Source: Thiothrix winogradskyi (lineage in GTDB: Bacteria; Pseudomonadota; Gammaproteobacteria; Thiotrichales; Thiotrichaceae). Taken from it: a stretch of DNA of 64,000 nucleotides. A program made the position numbers and the translations under genes. Shown here piece by piece: positions 28,501 through 37,300 of this stretch; position 1 is the first letter of the stretch; each line of letters starts with the position of its first letter. The notes under the pieces are model-generated. The model worked only from the letters and a program-made list of their open reading frames with translations. It did no database searches and was not told the DNA's origin. The DNA lies in assembly GCF_021650935.1 (NCBI RefSeq), contig NZ_CP091244.1:1798001-1862000 (forward strand), read 5' to 3'.

Positions 28501-31500
28501 GATTGTCCCCGCCAAACTCGGCGATTACGTCTGGCAAGACTTGAATGGCGATGGCAAGCAAGACGCCAACGAATCTGCGGTTGCTGGTCTGGTCGTCAAC
28601 CTGCTGGATAAAGATGGCAAGCCAATGCTGGATGTGGGCGGTAACGCGATTACCATCACCACCGACCAAGACGGCAAATACCAGTTCATGGTATTGCCGG
28701 GTGAATACCGCGTCGGTTTCAGCCTTCCAGCCGGTGTTGCCGCGACCAAAGCTGATCAAGGCAGCGATGACGCTGCCGATTCCGACGCTGACCCTGCGAC
28801 CCTGATGACACCAGCCGTCACGCTGGCATCCGGTGCGGAAGATGTCACTTTGGATCTGGGTCTGGCTCCGGCTACTGTCTCCGGTTACGTAATCGAAGAC
28901 GCCAATGCCAACGGCGTACAAGACAGCGGCGAACTGGTGATCGTGGGAGTGAGCGTGACCCTCACAGGCAAAGATGCCTTCGGTGTCGACATCACCCAAA
29001 CCACCACCACGGACGCCAACGGTCTGTACAGCTTCACTGTGCCAGCGGGTGAATACACCCTCAAGGAAACCAACCCTGCGGATTACTTCTCTAGTGGCAG
29101 CAAAGCTGGTTCGGCAGCGGGTGCAAGCGTGGTCGGCATGGATGAACTCACGACTCCTGTTGCTGGTGGCACTACCTCCGAACGCAATGACTTCTTCGAC
29201 TACCGTATTGGCAGCATTGCCGGTCAGGTACGCGATGACGTGGATTACGACGGTGCATTGGCTGATGTCGAAACCGGTATTCCGGGCGTGACCATCATCC
29301 TGCTGCGTGATGATGTCGAAGTGGCAAGAACCGCTACCGACAGTGACGGTAAATACTCGTTCCCTAACCTGAAACCGGGTAACTACGTCGTGGTTGAAAC
29401 CGATCTGGCACTGTGGGATTCCACTGCTGACATTGAAGGTGCAAACGACAACCGTGTGGCGGTCACACTGGCCTCTGCGCAACACAGCACTGGTAACGAT
29501 TTCCTCGACAGCAAGCAGCAAGGCAGCCTCAGCGGGGTAGTGTGGACTGATACCGATACCGACGGCGTGCGTGATGTTGGCGAACCTGTGCTGGCTGGTG
29601 TAAGTGTTACGGTGCTGGATAGCAGCGGCAATCCGGTGGCGACCCTGACGACAAATGAGCAAGGTGTCTACAGTGCCGCTGACCTGCCACCGGGTACGTA
29701 TACGGTGAAAATTGACCCTGCCAGCTTGCCTGCGGGTGCACAACAAACCGGCGACCCGGATGGTGTTAAAGATCACCAAACCCAGGCGGTAGTGAAACCT
29801 TCTCAGGAAACCAGTGGTCTGGACTTCGGTTATGTCACGCTGGTGTCGCTGGGCGACAAGGTATGGCATGACCTGAATGCCAACGGTGTGCAAGACGCGG
29901 ATGAACCGGGTCTGGCAGGGGTGATGGTGGCGCTGTACCGCGATACCAACAACAACGGTATCCCTGATGCGGATGAGCAGGTGAAAGCCGTGCTGACCGA
30001 TGGCACGGGTGCGTACCTGTTCAGCAAGCTGCTGCCGCTGGATTACCTCGTGACCTTTAGCCAGCCGGACGGTTATCAGCGCAGCCCTGCCAAGCAAGGT
30101 AGCGATGATGCGCTGGATTCCGACACCAATGCGCAAGGTGTGGTGGCGATCAGCCTGACGGCGGATACCACCGCTGTGGATGCCGGTTTCTACAAGCTGG
30201 GCAAGCTCGGTGACTATGTGTGGCTGGATGCTAATGCCAACGGTTTGCAAGAGGTGGATGAGCCAGCAATTACCGGCATGACGGTGCAATTGCTGGATAG
30301 CGCTGGGGCAGTGGTAGCAACCACTACTACGGATGCAACGGGCATGTACCAGTTCAAGGACGTTGTGCCAGCCGCTTACAGCGTGAAGTTTGTTGCACCG
30401 GAAGGCATTGCCTTTACTCAGACGAAGCAGGGGACGGATGCGGCACTGGATTCCGATGCGGATGCCAGCGGTGTTGCATCTGTGACCTTGGCTTCTGGGC
30501 AAACCATCGACACCGTGGATGCGGGGATTCTGCCAGCCGCTGTCAGCGGGCGGGTGTGGATTGACCGTAACGCCAATGGCTTGGATGACACTGAAACCGG
30601 CGTACCGGGTGTGCGGGTTAATTTGCTGGATGCCAAAACCGGCGAAGTGGTCGCCACCACGACCACGGGGGCAGAAGGTCAGTACAACTTCACGGGCATT
30701 TTGCCGGGTGAATACCTGATCGAAACCGTGCAGCCTGCCACTATGGTATTCGTCACGCCTGATCAGGGCGACGATGATGCCCGCGATTCCGATGTGCAAG
30801 TGGCTAACGGACGTAGCCCCAGCTTTGTACTGAATTCGTCAGCGAGCGTGACGGATGTCGATGCCGGTATTCAACCGGGCGAACTCGGCGATCATGTGTG
30901 GCTGGATCAGAACAATAACGGTCTGCAAGATGCCGGTGAACCGGGAATTGGCAAGATTACGGTGAATTTGCTGGATGGCAGTGGCAATCCGGTGGCGACG
31001 CAAGTTACCGATGCGACCGGCTTCTACAACTTCACCGGGGTATTGCCGGGGGATTACAGCGTGCAATTCGTATTGCCGGAATGGGCGCAATTTACGGCGA
31101 CCGACAAAGGCAGTGACGATGAGCTGGATTCCGATGTCGATGCTGCGGGTAAAGTGGCTGTCAGCGTGGTTTCCAATGTCGGCAACCAGACGGTGGATGC
31201 GGGTATTGTGCCTGCCACCATCAGCGGTACGGTGCTGGATGACCGTAATGCCAACGGTGCGCAAAACGATGATGACAAGCCGGTGGCGGGTGTGGTTGTG
31301 ACGATTACGGGTACGGATGCGTTCGGCAACCCGGTCACGTTGGAAACCACTACGGATGCAGACGGTAATTACAGCATTGCCGTACCGCCTGGTACTTACA
31401 CGGTCAGGGAAATCAATCCGTCGGATGCGGTGTCGACAGGCAGCGAAGCCGGAACACAAGGCAGCGCGGTGGCAGATAAAGATACCCTCAACGTTAACGT

Positions 31501-34500
31501 GAGCAGCGGTCAGGTATCAGCCAACAATGACTTCCTTGACTACATGCCAGCACGTCTGAGTGGTCAGGTGCGTGATGACAGCAATGGCAATGGCGTGCTA
31601 ACCGACGCAGACAGCGGTATTGCCAGCATCAGTATTGGTTTGTGGCTGGAAGACACACTCGTCGCCACGGAAATGACGGATGCCGACGGTTACTATGTAT
31701 TTGAAAATCTGTTACCGGGTACTTACAGCGTGCGTGAAGCCGATCGTAATGGTTGGATTTCCACCGCTGATGTGGATGGCGCAAATGACAATAGCATCAG
31801 TGTGACCGTGCAATCGGGTGATGACAAACCGGGGCAGGATTTCCTCGATACCTTGCTGGCGAACATTACTGGGCAGGTGCGCGAAGACACTGACCGTGAC
31901 GGTGACTTGCAGGATGCTGACCAAGGCATGGCTGGCGTAACTGTTACCTTGCTGCTGGATGGCAAGCCGATACAGACCACCACAACCAATGACAAGGGTG
32001 AATACAGCTTTACGGCTGTGCCACCGGGTAACTACGTGATTAGCACGACTGATCCTAACCCGTATGCCCCCAGCGGGGATGTGGATGGCGGTCAGGATGG
32101 CGAAGTCGCGCTGACAGTCATTTCGGGTATCGCAGTGACGGATCAGGATTTCCTCTACGCCAGCGTGCTGGGTTCGTTGGGTGATTTGGTGTGGCTGGAT
32201 CGAAACAACGATTCCTTGCAGGATAGTTCTGAGCCAGTGCTGAGCGGTATCAAGGTGGTGCTGTCAGGCAAGGATAGCGCGGGTAATGCAGTCAGTCTGA
32301 CCACGACCACCGATGCTTCCGGTAACTACTTGTTTACTGCGTTGCCACCGGGTGTGTACACGCTGGAATACCAGTTGCCGCTGGGTATGCGTTTGACCTT
32401 GCCAAATCAGGGTAGCAATGAAGCGCTGGATTCCGACCCGGAAATCCTCAGCCGTCAGGTGACTGTCACCTTGACTGCCGGGGAACATAACCGTGATGTC
32501 GATGCCGGGGTACGCCCAGCCGCTGTCAGTGGTTCCTTCTGGGAGGATAACAACGGTGACGGTTTGCTGACGCACGGTGAGCGTCCACTGATGGAGATTC
32601 CGGTACGCTTGTACACCGACCCGAATGGTGACGGTGATCCGGCGGATGGTGAGTTGGTCGGCACAACCAGCAGCAATGCTGGCGGTGATTACGGCTTTAG
32701 CGGGCTGATGCCGGGTACTTACGTGGTGGTGGTGACACCGCCTGCGAATTACCTGCCGGTAACACCTAACCAGGGTGATGACCCCAATATCAATAGTGGG
32801 GTCTTGGCAGACCGCAGTATGCCTGTGACGTTGGAGTCCGGTGATAATGTGGACAAGAACGGCGGCTTCTATGAGGTTGGCAGCTTCGGCGACCGCGTGT
32901 GGCTGGATCTGAATGGCAACGGCAAGCAGGATGCGGGCGAACCGGGTATCCGTGATGTCACGCTGGCATTGTTGGATAGTGCAGGCAAGCCGGTCATGAA
33001 TCCGCTGAACCCTGAGCAGCCTTACCGGGTGGTGTCGGACGTCAACGGTGAATACCGCTTTGATAACTTGCTGCCGGGCCAGTATTTCGCGCAAATCGAC
33101 AATCTGGATGGTTTTGTCCTGACCCAGACCGATGCGGGTACTGATGACGCAATGGATAGCGATGCCAATGCGAATGGGCGGATGTCAGCGGTGGTGCAAT
33201 CCGGTCTGCATAACCCGGCTGTGGATGCGGGTCTATTGCCAGCCAGTGTCACTGGACGGGTGTGGATCGACCACAACAGCAGCAATGGTATCGACGATGG
33301 CATGTATCCTGAACCCGGTGCGGTGGGTGTTGTGGTCAATTTGCTGGATAAGGATGGCAAACTGGTCATGACCACCACCACGGGCGTGGACGGTATCTAC
33401 AGCTTCGTCGGTGTTTTGCCGGGTGAGTATCAGCTCGAATTCGTGACCCCGGACAATATGAAACTGGTGGCGGCGAATCAGGGTGAAGACGATACCCGCG
33501 ATTCCGATGCTGACATTGAAACCGGGCGTTCACCGCTGTTTAGCGTGACTTCCAGCAAGGTGGTGCAGGATGTGGATGCCGGTATTCAGGCTGGTGCATT
33601 GGGCGACCGCGTGTGGGTAGACCTGAATGAAAACGGTGTGCAGGATGCAGGCGAACCGGGCGTGGCGGGTGTAACCGTCAAGCTGATGGATGGTAATGGC
33701 AAGGATGTTGCCCTGACTACCACGGATGCTTCCGGTTTCTACGCCTTCCGCGATGTCGTACCGGGTACTTACACCGTACAGTTCGTGCTGACCGATGACA
33801 TGAAGCTGACCGTGGGCAATCAGGGTGACGACGATGCGATTGATTCCGATGCTGACCCGGCAACCGGTAAGGCAACGGCAGTGGTAGCATCAGGTGCGCC
33901 GGGCAATCAAACGGTGGATGCCGGTATTCTGCCAGCCAAAATCGGTGATTACGTCTGGCTGGATGCCAACAAGAACGGCGTACAGGATGCAGGTGAAATG
34001 CCGCTGGCAAACGTCACCGTTCTGTTGCTGGACGAAGCCGGTAACATGGTGGCAAGCACTGAAACCGATGCTTCCGGCAAGTACCAGTTCAGCGTACCAG
34101 CCGGTAGCTACAGCGTGCAGCTCATTGCGCTGGATACTGCCTTTGCCACCGCTGGGCAAGGTGACGATGCCGAGCGTGATTCCGATGTGAATAGCATGGG
34201 GGCAACGCCGCTGGCAGCATTCACGTCCGGTACAACCAACCTGACGCTGGACGCAGGCATTTTGCCAGCTACCATCAGTGGCAAAGTGGTGAATGACCTG
34301 TGGGCAAACGGCACGGTTGAACCCGCTGATGGCGTTATTGCCAATGTCACGCTGACACTCAGCGGCACGGATAGCTTCGGTAATCCGGTCAGCCTGAGCA
34401 CCGTATCGGCAGCCGATGGCAGCTACCAGTTCTTAGTGCCGCCGGGTACTTACACGCTGACTGAAACCCAGCCGCAAGGCTATGTGTCAACCGGCAGCAG

Positions 34501-36346
34501 TGCAGGCACGGGCGATGGTAAAGTCATCAGCCACGATCAGGTGCAAGTGAGCGTTGCCAGCAATGCCACGGTGCAGAACGTCAACTTCCTTGACTATGAT
34601 CCGGCATCCTATGTGGTGCTGAGCGGCAAGGTGGTGGATGACCGTAACCACAACGGTGTGGAAGATGCGCAGGAAAGCGGTTTGCCGACGGTGACTGTCA
34701 CCCTGTTCACTGACCCGAACGGCGATGGCGACCCGGCAGATGGCGTGGCAATCGAAACCGTGACCACTGACAGCAGCGGCAGCTTCACCTTTGCAGGTGT
34801 TCCGCCGGGGCAATATCTGGTGGTGGAAACCGACCCTGCCAACTACGAGTCCACCGCTGACAGCGCAGGCGCTAACGACAACCGTGTGCCGGTCACGCTG
34901 GTTTCCGGGCAAGTGCCGCCCAAACCGTTGTTCCTTGACGCCAAGCCGCAGGGTAGCCTGAGTGGTCAAGTGTTGCTGGATGCTGATAATGACGGCGATC
35001 TGGCTGACCCGGATAACGGTTTAGTCGGTATCACGATGCAATTGTTCAGCGACCCGAATGGCGATGGCAACCCGGATGACGGTGCAAGCGTTGGTAGTGT
35101 CCTGACCGACGAAACCGGGCGTTACGTGTTTACCAATGTGCTTGCCGGTAACTGGGTGGTGGTTGCTACCGACAAACCGGGGCATGTTTCCACGGCTGAT
35201 CTGGCAATGCCGAATGACAACCGCATTCCGGTCGTCGTCGATGTGGTCGATGGTAGCAGCGTGTGCCGCTTGCCGGATGGCAAAACCACTTGTACCGGGC
35301 TGAACTTCCTTGATGCGCAACTGAACAGCGGTATCCTCTTGCAGAAAACCGCTTACCAGGGGCATGACGCTGGGGCGAAGTGCGGCACGGAACAGGCAAA
35401 AACCGAGATGACGCTGGTAGACCTCGACAAGGACAAACGTGAAAACGTCACCTACTGTTTCGAGATCACCAATACCGGCGACAACTGGTTAGCACAGGTG
35501 GCATTGCTGGATGAAACCCTTGGCTTGAGCGCTGACAAGCTCAAACCGCTGGGTAGCGTGCCTGCCTTGTTGGCACCGCTGAGCAAGGATGCCAATGCCC
35601 GTATCCGTTACTACTACGAGCATGTCATTACTGCGGGTATCGTCAATAAAGCCAGTGTCACGGCGAAACCGGCACAGCCAGACGGTACGCTGCTGGGCGA
35701 TGCGCTGGATGCCAGCAGCCAGAGTTCGGTCAATGTCCGCTTTGTGTTTGACCCGCCAACGGCCCTTAAGACGGTCACGGCAACCGGCGAACAGGTGATG
35801 TTGTGGCAAATGGTGTGGATCAACAGCAGCAGCGATACGGTTGCAGGTGTGGAAATCTACGACGGTGTGCCAGAAGGCACGTATTACGCAGCAATGGAAG
35901 CCGGAGCGCACGTCAGCGCAGACGGGGTTTACTGTGAAACACGTGGTACTTCACGCACCGACATTTGCCGCTACGAAGCCCCCAGCAAGGAGTTCCCACG
36001 CGGTCGGGTCTTCTGGAAAGGGAGCATCGGTGCAGACTTGGGCAATACCACGGAAGAGACAGCCACGAATGAAGTCGTGATTCGTTTCTACAGTGTCTTG
36101 AACCAGGTGGGTGAGCAGCAAACCATCGAAAACCAGGCTAGCTCCAGTTGGGATATGAATGGAGATGGTAAACCGGAATACGCGGATGTCAGAACGGATA
36201 ACAACAATACTGACCAATCCGGTGATAGCACCAGTATCTCTATCGGTGCACCCACTCAAATTCCAACCTTGGGTGAATGGGCGTTGTGGATGCTGAGCTT
36301 GCTGATGCTGCTGGTAGCCTTTGGCTACCGGCGCAAAGCCAGCTAA
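22235..36346 (+). CDS. Giant SdrD-B-repeat surface protein, 3' portion with IPTL-CTERM tail
   Basis: The continuation of the interrupted giant gene, open for about 4,703 residues. Its first codons are internal to a module, so it has no start of its own. By eye the joined protein has about 43 modules of roughly 110 residues, of the forms LGDxVWLDxNxNGxQDxxEPG, SGRVW and AGQVRDD, each a beta-sandwich with a predicted Ca2+ loop. After the modules come two DUF11-like domains (from about base 35335). The C-terminus has IPTLGEW (36260 onward), a hydrophobic helix and the basic end YRRKAS, the IPTL-CTERM sorting tail. The joined protein would exceed 600 kDa. It would suit a long calcium-stiffened adhesin, sheath or holdfast component; this is inference. 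The long open frames on the other strand are composition artefacts. Confidence 0.88.
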   Translation: MTFALPAGMSFTSQNQGADDAKDSDVASDGIASATLKSGDNNLTLDAGVRPASVAGRVWIDNNTSNAQDDGLAAENGVVGVSINLIDTKTGKVVATTTTGADGLYNFTGVLPGNYQVQVIEPAEMGFVKQDQGGDDTKDSDVAVADGKSHAFDVKSGDAIIDVDAGIEPGALGDHVWLDLNGNNLQDSGEPGVANVTVNLLNGGGTVVATQTTDATGFYNFAAVLPGNYTVQFVPPAGMTLVTANVGSNDTLDSDPGVDGKVAVTVVSGVGNQTVDAGIVPAKLGDFVWWDQNGDGTQGASEPAVVGMSVNLLDKDGKSVLDAGGNAMTAITDAQGKYEFVVLPGEYRVGFVLPAGATFSKLDQGSNDAADSDADLATGLTPVVKLVSGDVNTTLDVGLSVSSVSGYVLEDRNANGVHDAAEPGIAGVSLTLVGNDVFGNPLTATATTNADGFYSFSVPAGTYTVTETNPVTYLSSGSKAGSAAGAAVVDADSVTTPAPGGSTSERNDFFDYRIGSIAGQVRDDVDYDGALADVETGIPGVTIILLRDDVEVARTATDSDGKYLFPNLKPGNYVVVETDLALWNSTADIEGANDNRIAVALASAQHSTGNDFLDSKQKGSLSGVVWTDTDTDGVRDAEETGIPGATVTVVNADGTVVATLTTDANGAYRAEQLPPGEYLVKVDPASLPSGVQQTADPDAAKDHQTTANVNPGTETSGLDFGYVGSVSLGDRAWHDLNANGMQDASEPGVAGVLVTLFQDANGDGVPAANEQVSTQITGADGAYQFSGLLPLDYLLTFSQPEGYLRSASNQGADDALDSDADANGLAAVSLKSGSNQTVDAGFYRLGSLGDYVWLDMNDNGKQDASEPAMPGVTVQLLSADTQLAATTTDANGKYVFTDLPPAVYTVKFVLPNGMAFATAKQGADDALDSDADSNGVVSVTLTSGLELRHVDAGIKPAAISGRVWSDNQTPNAQDDGIGTESGVVGVGVNLIDVKTGKVVATTTTGADGIYQFTGVLPGDYQVQVIEPANMGFVQQDQGGDDAKDSDVNVEDGKSHTFTVKSGDSITDVDAGIEPGALGDRVWLDSNGNGLQDSGEPGIANVTVNLLDGSGAIVATQTTDATGFYNFAAVLPGDYTVQFVVPAGMTLVTANQGTDDTLDSDSVADGKVAVTIVSGVGNQTVDAGIVPAKLGDYVWQDLNGDGKQDAAEPMVAGLVVNLLDKDGKPMLDVGGNAITTTTDQDGKYQFMVVPGEYRVGFSLPTGVAATTADQGADDAADSDADPATLMTPAVTLASGAEDVTLDLGLAPATVSGYVIEDANANGVQDSGELVIVGVSVTLTGKDAFGVEITQTTTTDANGLYSFTVPAGEYTLKETNPEDYFSSGSKAGSAAGASVVGMDEVMTPVAGGTTSERNDFFDYRVGSIAGQVRDDVDYDGALADVETGVPGVTIILLRDDVEVARTATDSEGKYLFPNLKPGNYVVVETDLALWNSTADIEGANDNRVAVTLASAQHSTGNDFLDSKQQGSLSGVVWTDTDTDGVRDAEETGIPGVTVKVLDSNGTVVATLTTDNTGAYSATDLPPGNYTVQIDPATLPAGSQQTGDPDAVLDHQTVAEVKPAQATSGLDFGYVGNVYLGDRVWHDLNANGIQDDGEPGLAGVTVMLYRDANGNGLAEPDEQLKSVVTPASGAYLFADLLPLDYLVKFTLPNGYLRSSSNQGADDALDSDTDADGQVAVSLKTGANNTIDAGFYQLAKLGDYVWLDANGNGVQDADEPVMAGVEVQLLDSAGQTLASTTTDSNGKYLFSDLTPAAYSVKFVAPTGMSFTAIKQGTDAALDSDADGNGLATVTLISGETQLGMDAGITPAAISGRVWSDNQTPNAQDDGIGTESGVVGVGVNLIDVKTGKVVATTTTGADGIYQFTGVLPGDYQVQVIEPANMGFVKQDQGGDDAKDSDVNVEDGKSHTFTVKSGDSITDVDAGIEPGALGDRVWLDSNGNGLQDSGEPGIANVTVNLLDGGGAIVATQTTDATGFYNFAAVLPGEYTVQFVVPAGMTLVTANQGSDKTLDSDPATDGKIAVAIVSGVGNQTVDAGIVPAKLGDYVWQDLNGDGKQDANESAVAGLVVNLLDKDGKPMLDVGGNAITITTDQDGKYQFMVLPGEYRVGFSLPAGVAATKADQGSDDAADSDADPATLMTPAVTLASGAEDVTLDLGLAPATVSGYVIEDANANGVQDSGELVIVGVSVTLTGKDAFGVDITQTTTTDANGLYSFTVPAGEYTLKETNPADYFSSGSKAGSAAGASVVGMDELTTPVAGGTTSERNDFFDYRIGSIAGQVRDDVDYDGALADVETGIPGVTIILLRDDVEVARTATDSDGKYSFPNLKPGNYVVVETDLALWDSTADIEGANDNRVAVTLASAQHSTGNDFLDSKQQGSLSGVVWTDTDTDGVRDVGEPVLAGVSVTVLDSSGNPVATLTTNEQGVYSAADLPPGTYTVKIDPASLPAGAQQTGDPDGVKDHQTQAVVKPSQETSGLDFGYVTLVSLGDKVWHDLNANGVQDADEPGLAGVMVALYRDTNNNGIPDADEQVKAVLTDGTGAYLFSKLLPLDYLVTFSQPDGYQRSPAKQGSDDALDSDTNAQGVVAISLTADTTAVDAGFYKLGKLGDYVWLDANANGLQEVDEPAITGMTVQLLDSAGAVVATTTTDATGMYQFKDVVPAAYSVKFVAPEGIAFTQTKQGTDAALDSDADASGVASVTLASGQTIDTVDAGILPAAVSGRVWIDRNANGLDDTETGVPGVRVNLLDAKTGEVVATTTTGAEGQYNFTGILPGEYLIETVQPATMVFVTPDQGDDDARDSDVQVANGRSPSFVLNSSASVTDVDAGIQPGELGDHVWLDQNNNGLQDAGEPGIGKITVNLLDGSGNPVATQVTDATGFYNFTGVLPGDYSVQFVLPEWAQFTATDKGSDDELDSDVDAAGKVAVSVVSNVGNQTVDAGIVPATISGTVLDDRNANGAQNDDDKPVAGVVVTITGTDAFGNPVTLETTTDADGNYSIAVPPGTYTVREINPSDAVSTGSEAGTQGSAVADKDTLNVNVSSGQVSANNDFLDYMPARLSGQVRDDSNGNGVLTDADSGIASISIGLWLEDTLVATEMTDADGYYVFENLLPGTYSVREADRNGWISTADVDGANDNSISVTVQSGDDKPGQDFLDTLLANITGQVREDTDRDGDLQDADQGMAGVTVTLLLDGKPIQTTTTNDKGEYSFTAVPPGNYVISTTDPNPYAPSGDVDGGQDGEVALTVISGIAVTDQDFLYASVLGSLGDLVWLDRNNDSLQDSSEPVLSGIKVVLSGKDSAGNAVSLTTTTDASGNYLFTALPPGVYTLEYQLPLGMRLTLPNQGSNEALDSDPEILSRQVTVTLTAGEHNRDVDAGVRPAAVSGSFWEDNNGDGLLTHGERPLMEIPVRLYTDPNGDGDPADGELVGTTSSNAGGDYGFSGLMPGTYVVVVTPPANYLPVTPNQGDDPNINSGVLADRSMPVTLESGDNVDKNGGFYEVGSFGDRVWLDLNGNGKQDAGEPGIRDVTLALLDSAGKPVMNPLNPEQPYRVVSDVNGEYRFDNLLPGQYFAQIDNLDGFVLTQTDAGTDDAMDSDANANGRMSAVVQSGLHNPAVDAGLLPASVTGRVWIDHNSSNGIDDGMYPEPGAVGVVVNLLDKDGKLVMTTTTGVDGIYSFVGVLPGEYQLEFVTPDNMKLVAANQGEDDTRDSDADIETGRSPLFSVTSSKVVQDVDAGIQAGALGDRVWVDLNENGVQDAGEPGVAGVTVKLMDGNGKDVALTTTDASGFYAFRDVVPGTYTVQFVLTDDMKLTVGNQGDDDAIDSDADPATGKATAVVASGAPGNQTVDAGILPAKIGDYVWLDANKNGVQDAGEMPLANVTVLLLDEAGNMVASTETDASGKYQFSVPAGSYSVQLIALDTAFATAGQGDDAERDSDVNSMGATPLAAFTSGTTNLTLDAGILPATISGKVVNDLWANGTVEPADGVIANVTLTLSGTDSFGNPVSLSTVSAADGSYQFLVPPGTYTLTETQPQGYVSTGSSAGTGDGKVISHDQVQVSVASNATVQNVNFLDYDPASYVVLSGKVVDDRNHNGVEDAQESGLPTVTVTLFTDPNGDGDPADGVAIETVTTDSSGSFTFAGVPPGQYLVVETDPANYESTADSAGANDNRVPVTLVSGQVPPKPLFLDAKPQGSLSGQVLLDADNDGDLADPDNGLVGITMQLFSDPNGDGNPDDGASVGSVLTDETGRYVFTNVLAGNWVVVATDKPGHVSTADLAMPNDNRIPVVVDVVDGSSVCRLPDGKTTCTGLNFLDAQLNSGILLQKTAYQGHDAGAKCGTEQAKTEMTLVDLDKDKRENVTYCFEITNTGDNWLAQVALLDETLGLSADKLKPLGSVPALLAPLSKDANARIRYYYEHVITAGIVNKASVTAKPAQPDGTLLGDALDASSQSSVNVRFVFDPPTALKTVTATGEQVMLWQMVWINSSSDTVAGVEIYDGVPEGTYYAAMEAGAHVSADGVYCETRGTSRTDICRYEAPSKEFPRGRVFWKGSIGADLGNTTEETATNEVVIRFYSVLNQVGEQQTIENQASSSWDMNGDGKPEYADVRTDNNNTDQSGDSTSISIGAPTQIPTLGEWALWMLSLLMLLVAFGYRRKAS
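22391..30538 (+). repeat. Three tandem copies of an eight-module super-repeat (about 2,716 bp each)
   Basis: Within the giant gene, blocks of eight consecutive SdrD-B modules recur in the same order. Copies begin at about 22391, 25106, 27824 and 30539, giving periods of 2,715, 2,718 and 2,715 bp (905-906 residues). The fourth copy degenerates after two or three modules. Module order within each block: SGRVW/AGRVW, ALGDxVWLD, KLGDxVW, VSGYVxED, SIAGQVRDD, SLSGVVWTD, LGDxxWHDLNANG, LGDYVWLD. Copies two and three are nearly identical over long stretches, including a perfect 169-nt match (26102-26270 with 28820-28988). Confidence 0.9.
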
Positions 36347-36376
36347 GGTTTAACCACCGGTAATCCGTAAAAAATA

Positions 36377-36400
36377 AAGGGGCAGAATATTCTGCCCCTT
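36377..36400. terminator. Bidirectional terminator between the giant gene and the YdjM-like gene
   Basis: A perfect palindrome with arms AAGGGGCAGA and TCTGCCCCTT around ATAT. On the plus strand CTGTTTTT follows; on the minus strand TATTTTTT follows. It can therefore serve both convergent genes. Confidence 0.85.
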
Positions 36401-36435
36401 CTGTTTTTCTGTAGATGCCAAATCAGGCTTGTGAA

Positions 36436-37044
36436 TTAAAATCCCCACAGCGCAAAAAAGCTAACAAATCCAATAGCCAAAATGCTGTAAAACTCAATAG
36501 CACGACCCCGGCCGATAGGTGTTAACGCTGAGCGCATCCCGGTTGGCGTTTCCACAAAGCGCGTATTGTCCAGATCGTCGAGTAACAAATGCAGCAAGTA
36601 ACTGGCACTGGATGCTAAAAATGCCGGAAGTGCCGCTGCTGCCCCCACCGTCAGATAAGCAACCCACGCCACCCCCAGAGAGAGACAGACCGCTGCAATC
36701 GCAGAATGCGTATGCCCGCCCCGTTTCATAATCTGGCTCAACACTTCCCAAAAGCGTGACACCATGAACAAAGCGATAGGTATTGCCAGCAATAAGTCAG
36801 TCGGGCGGTAAACAAACTGAATGCCGGGTACGATGATGGCGGCTAAGCGACTCAGGTATTGCACCACTTTAAAACCGCTGGATTGCGTATCATCAATATC
36901 GGGTAGTAAACCGCCAACGTAACCGCTTAATGCGGTGATGCCGATAATTTCCCAGCCCAGTTGTGGCGCTATGATGGAAGCTACCGCAGCGACACCTATG
37001 CCTGTCGCCACTGCTGCTAAATGGTGTGTGCTGTTATCAGCCAT
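36436..37044 (-). CDS. YdjM-family membrane-bound predicted metal-dependent hydrolase
   Basis: A 202-residue multi-spanning inner-membrane protein of the YdjM/YfhO-type predicted metal-dependent hydrolase family. Motifs GYVGGLLPDIDDTQS, KRGGHTHSA and LLHLLLDDLDNT supply the conserved acidic and histidine residues thought to hold a metal within the membrane. Residues near the C-terminus (TGMRSALTPIGRGRAIEF) are also typical of the family. No substrate is established. It is convergent with the giant gene and transcribed alone. Confidence 0.85.
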   Translation of the reverse strand: MADNSTHHLAAVATGIGVAAVASIIAPQLGWEIIGITALSGYVGGLLPDIDDTQSSGFKVVQYLSRLAAIIVPGIQFVYRPTDLLLAIPIALFMVSRFWEVLSQIMKRGGHTHSAIAAVCLSLGVAWVAYLTVGAAAALPAFLASSASYLLHLLLDDLDNTRFVETPTGMRSALTPIGRGRAIEFYSILAIGFVSFFALWGF

Positions 37045-37129
37045 GTTGTTGCCCCTGTTAATCGAATCATTGCTCTTTTGACTTGAGTTTCACCCCATCC
37101 CCATGAAATGAAACCGTCTATTTGCTTAG

Positions 37130-37300
37130 AAAGATCGGGCCGGAGAAGTTCCGGCCATCCTTAAATCCCCGTCATTATTAATAGGGTGCTGCTTGCGGGG
37201 AACAGGCGCACCTTCCTCTCCTAGCGATTGAATTCTGATGTGATGGCGTGAAGCCGCGTAAAAAGAGGGGGGACATCGGCTCCCCCCATTCGGGCTTTTG
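37130..37300. other. Structured intergenic region, candidate non-coding RNA
   Basis: A gap of 384 bases (37045-37428) between two divergent genes contains a series of strong stems. GGCCGGA/TCCGGCC (37138-37144 with 37150-37156); CCCCG/CGGGG (37167-37171 with 37196-37200), which competes with GGTGC/GCACC (37185-37189 with 37208-37212); and GGGGGGA/TCCCCCC (37267-37273 with 37281-37287). Read on the minus strand, about six GGA triplets occur, several near loops, and the last hairpin is followed by CGATCTTTCT. No RNA family could be matched, and the transcribed strand is uncertain. Confidence 0.35.

Noticed and set aside
22391..30538. CRISPR-like or satellite DNA
   Set aside because: The repeats are coding, in frame and of protein-module length. 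There are no short repeats with unique spacers.
27314..30799. A 1,161-codon open frame on the minus strand inside the giant gene, and similar ones at 21186-22142 and 21875-23128
   Set aside because: They lie opposite the repeat modules and arise from their biased codon use. Their translations are His/Arg/Gln-rich without domains and simply repeat with the module period.
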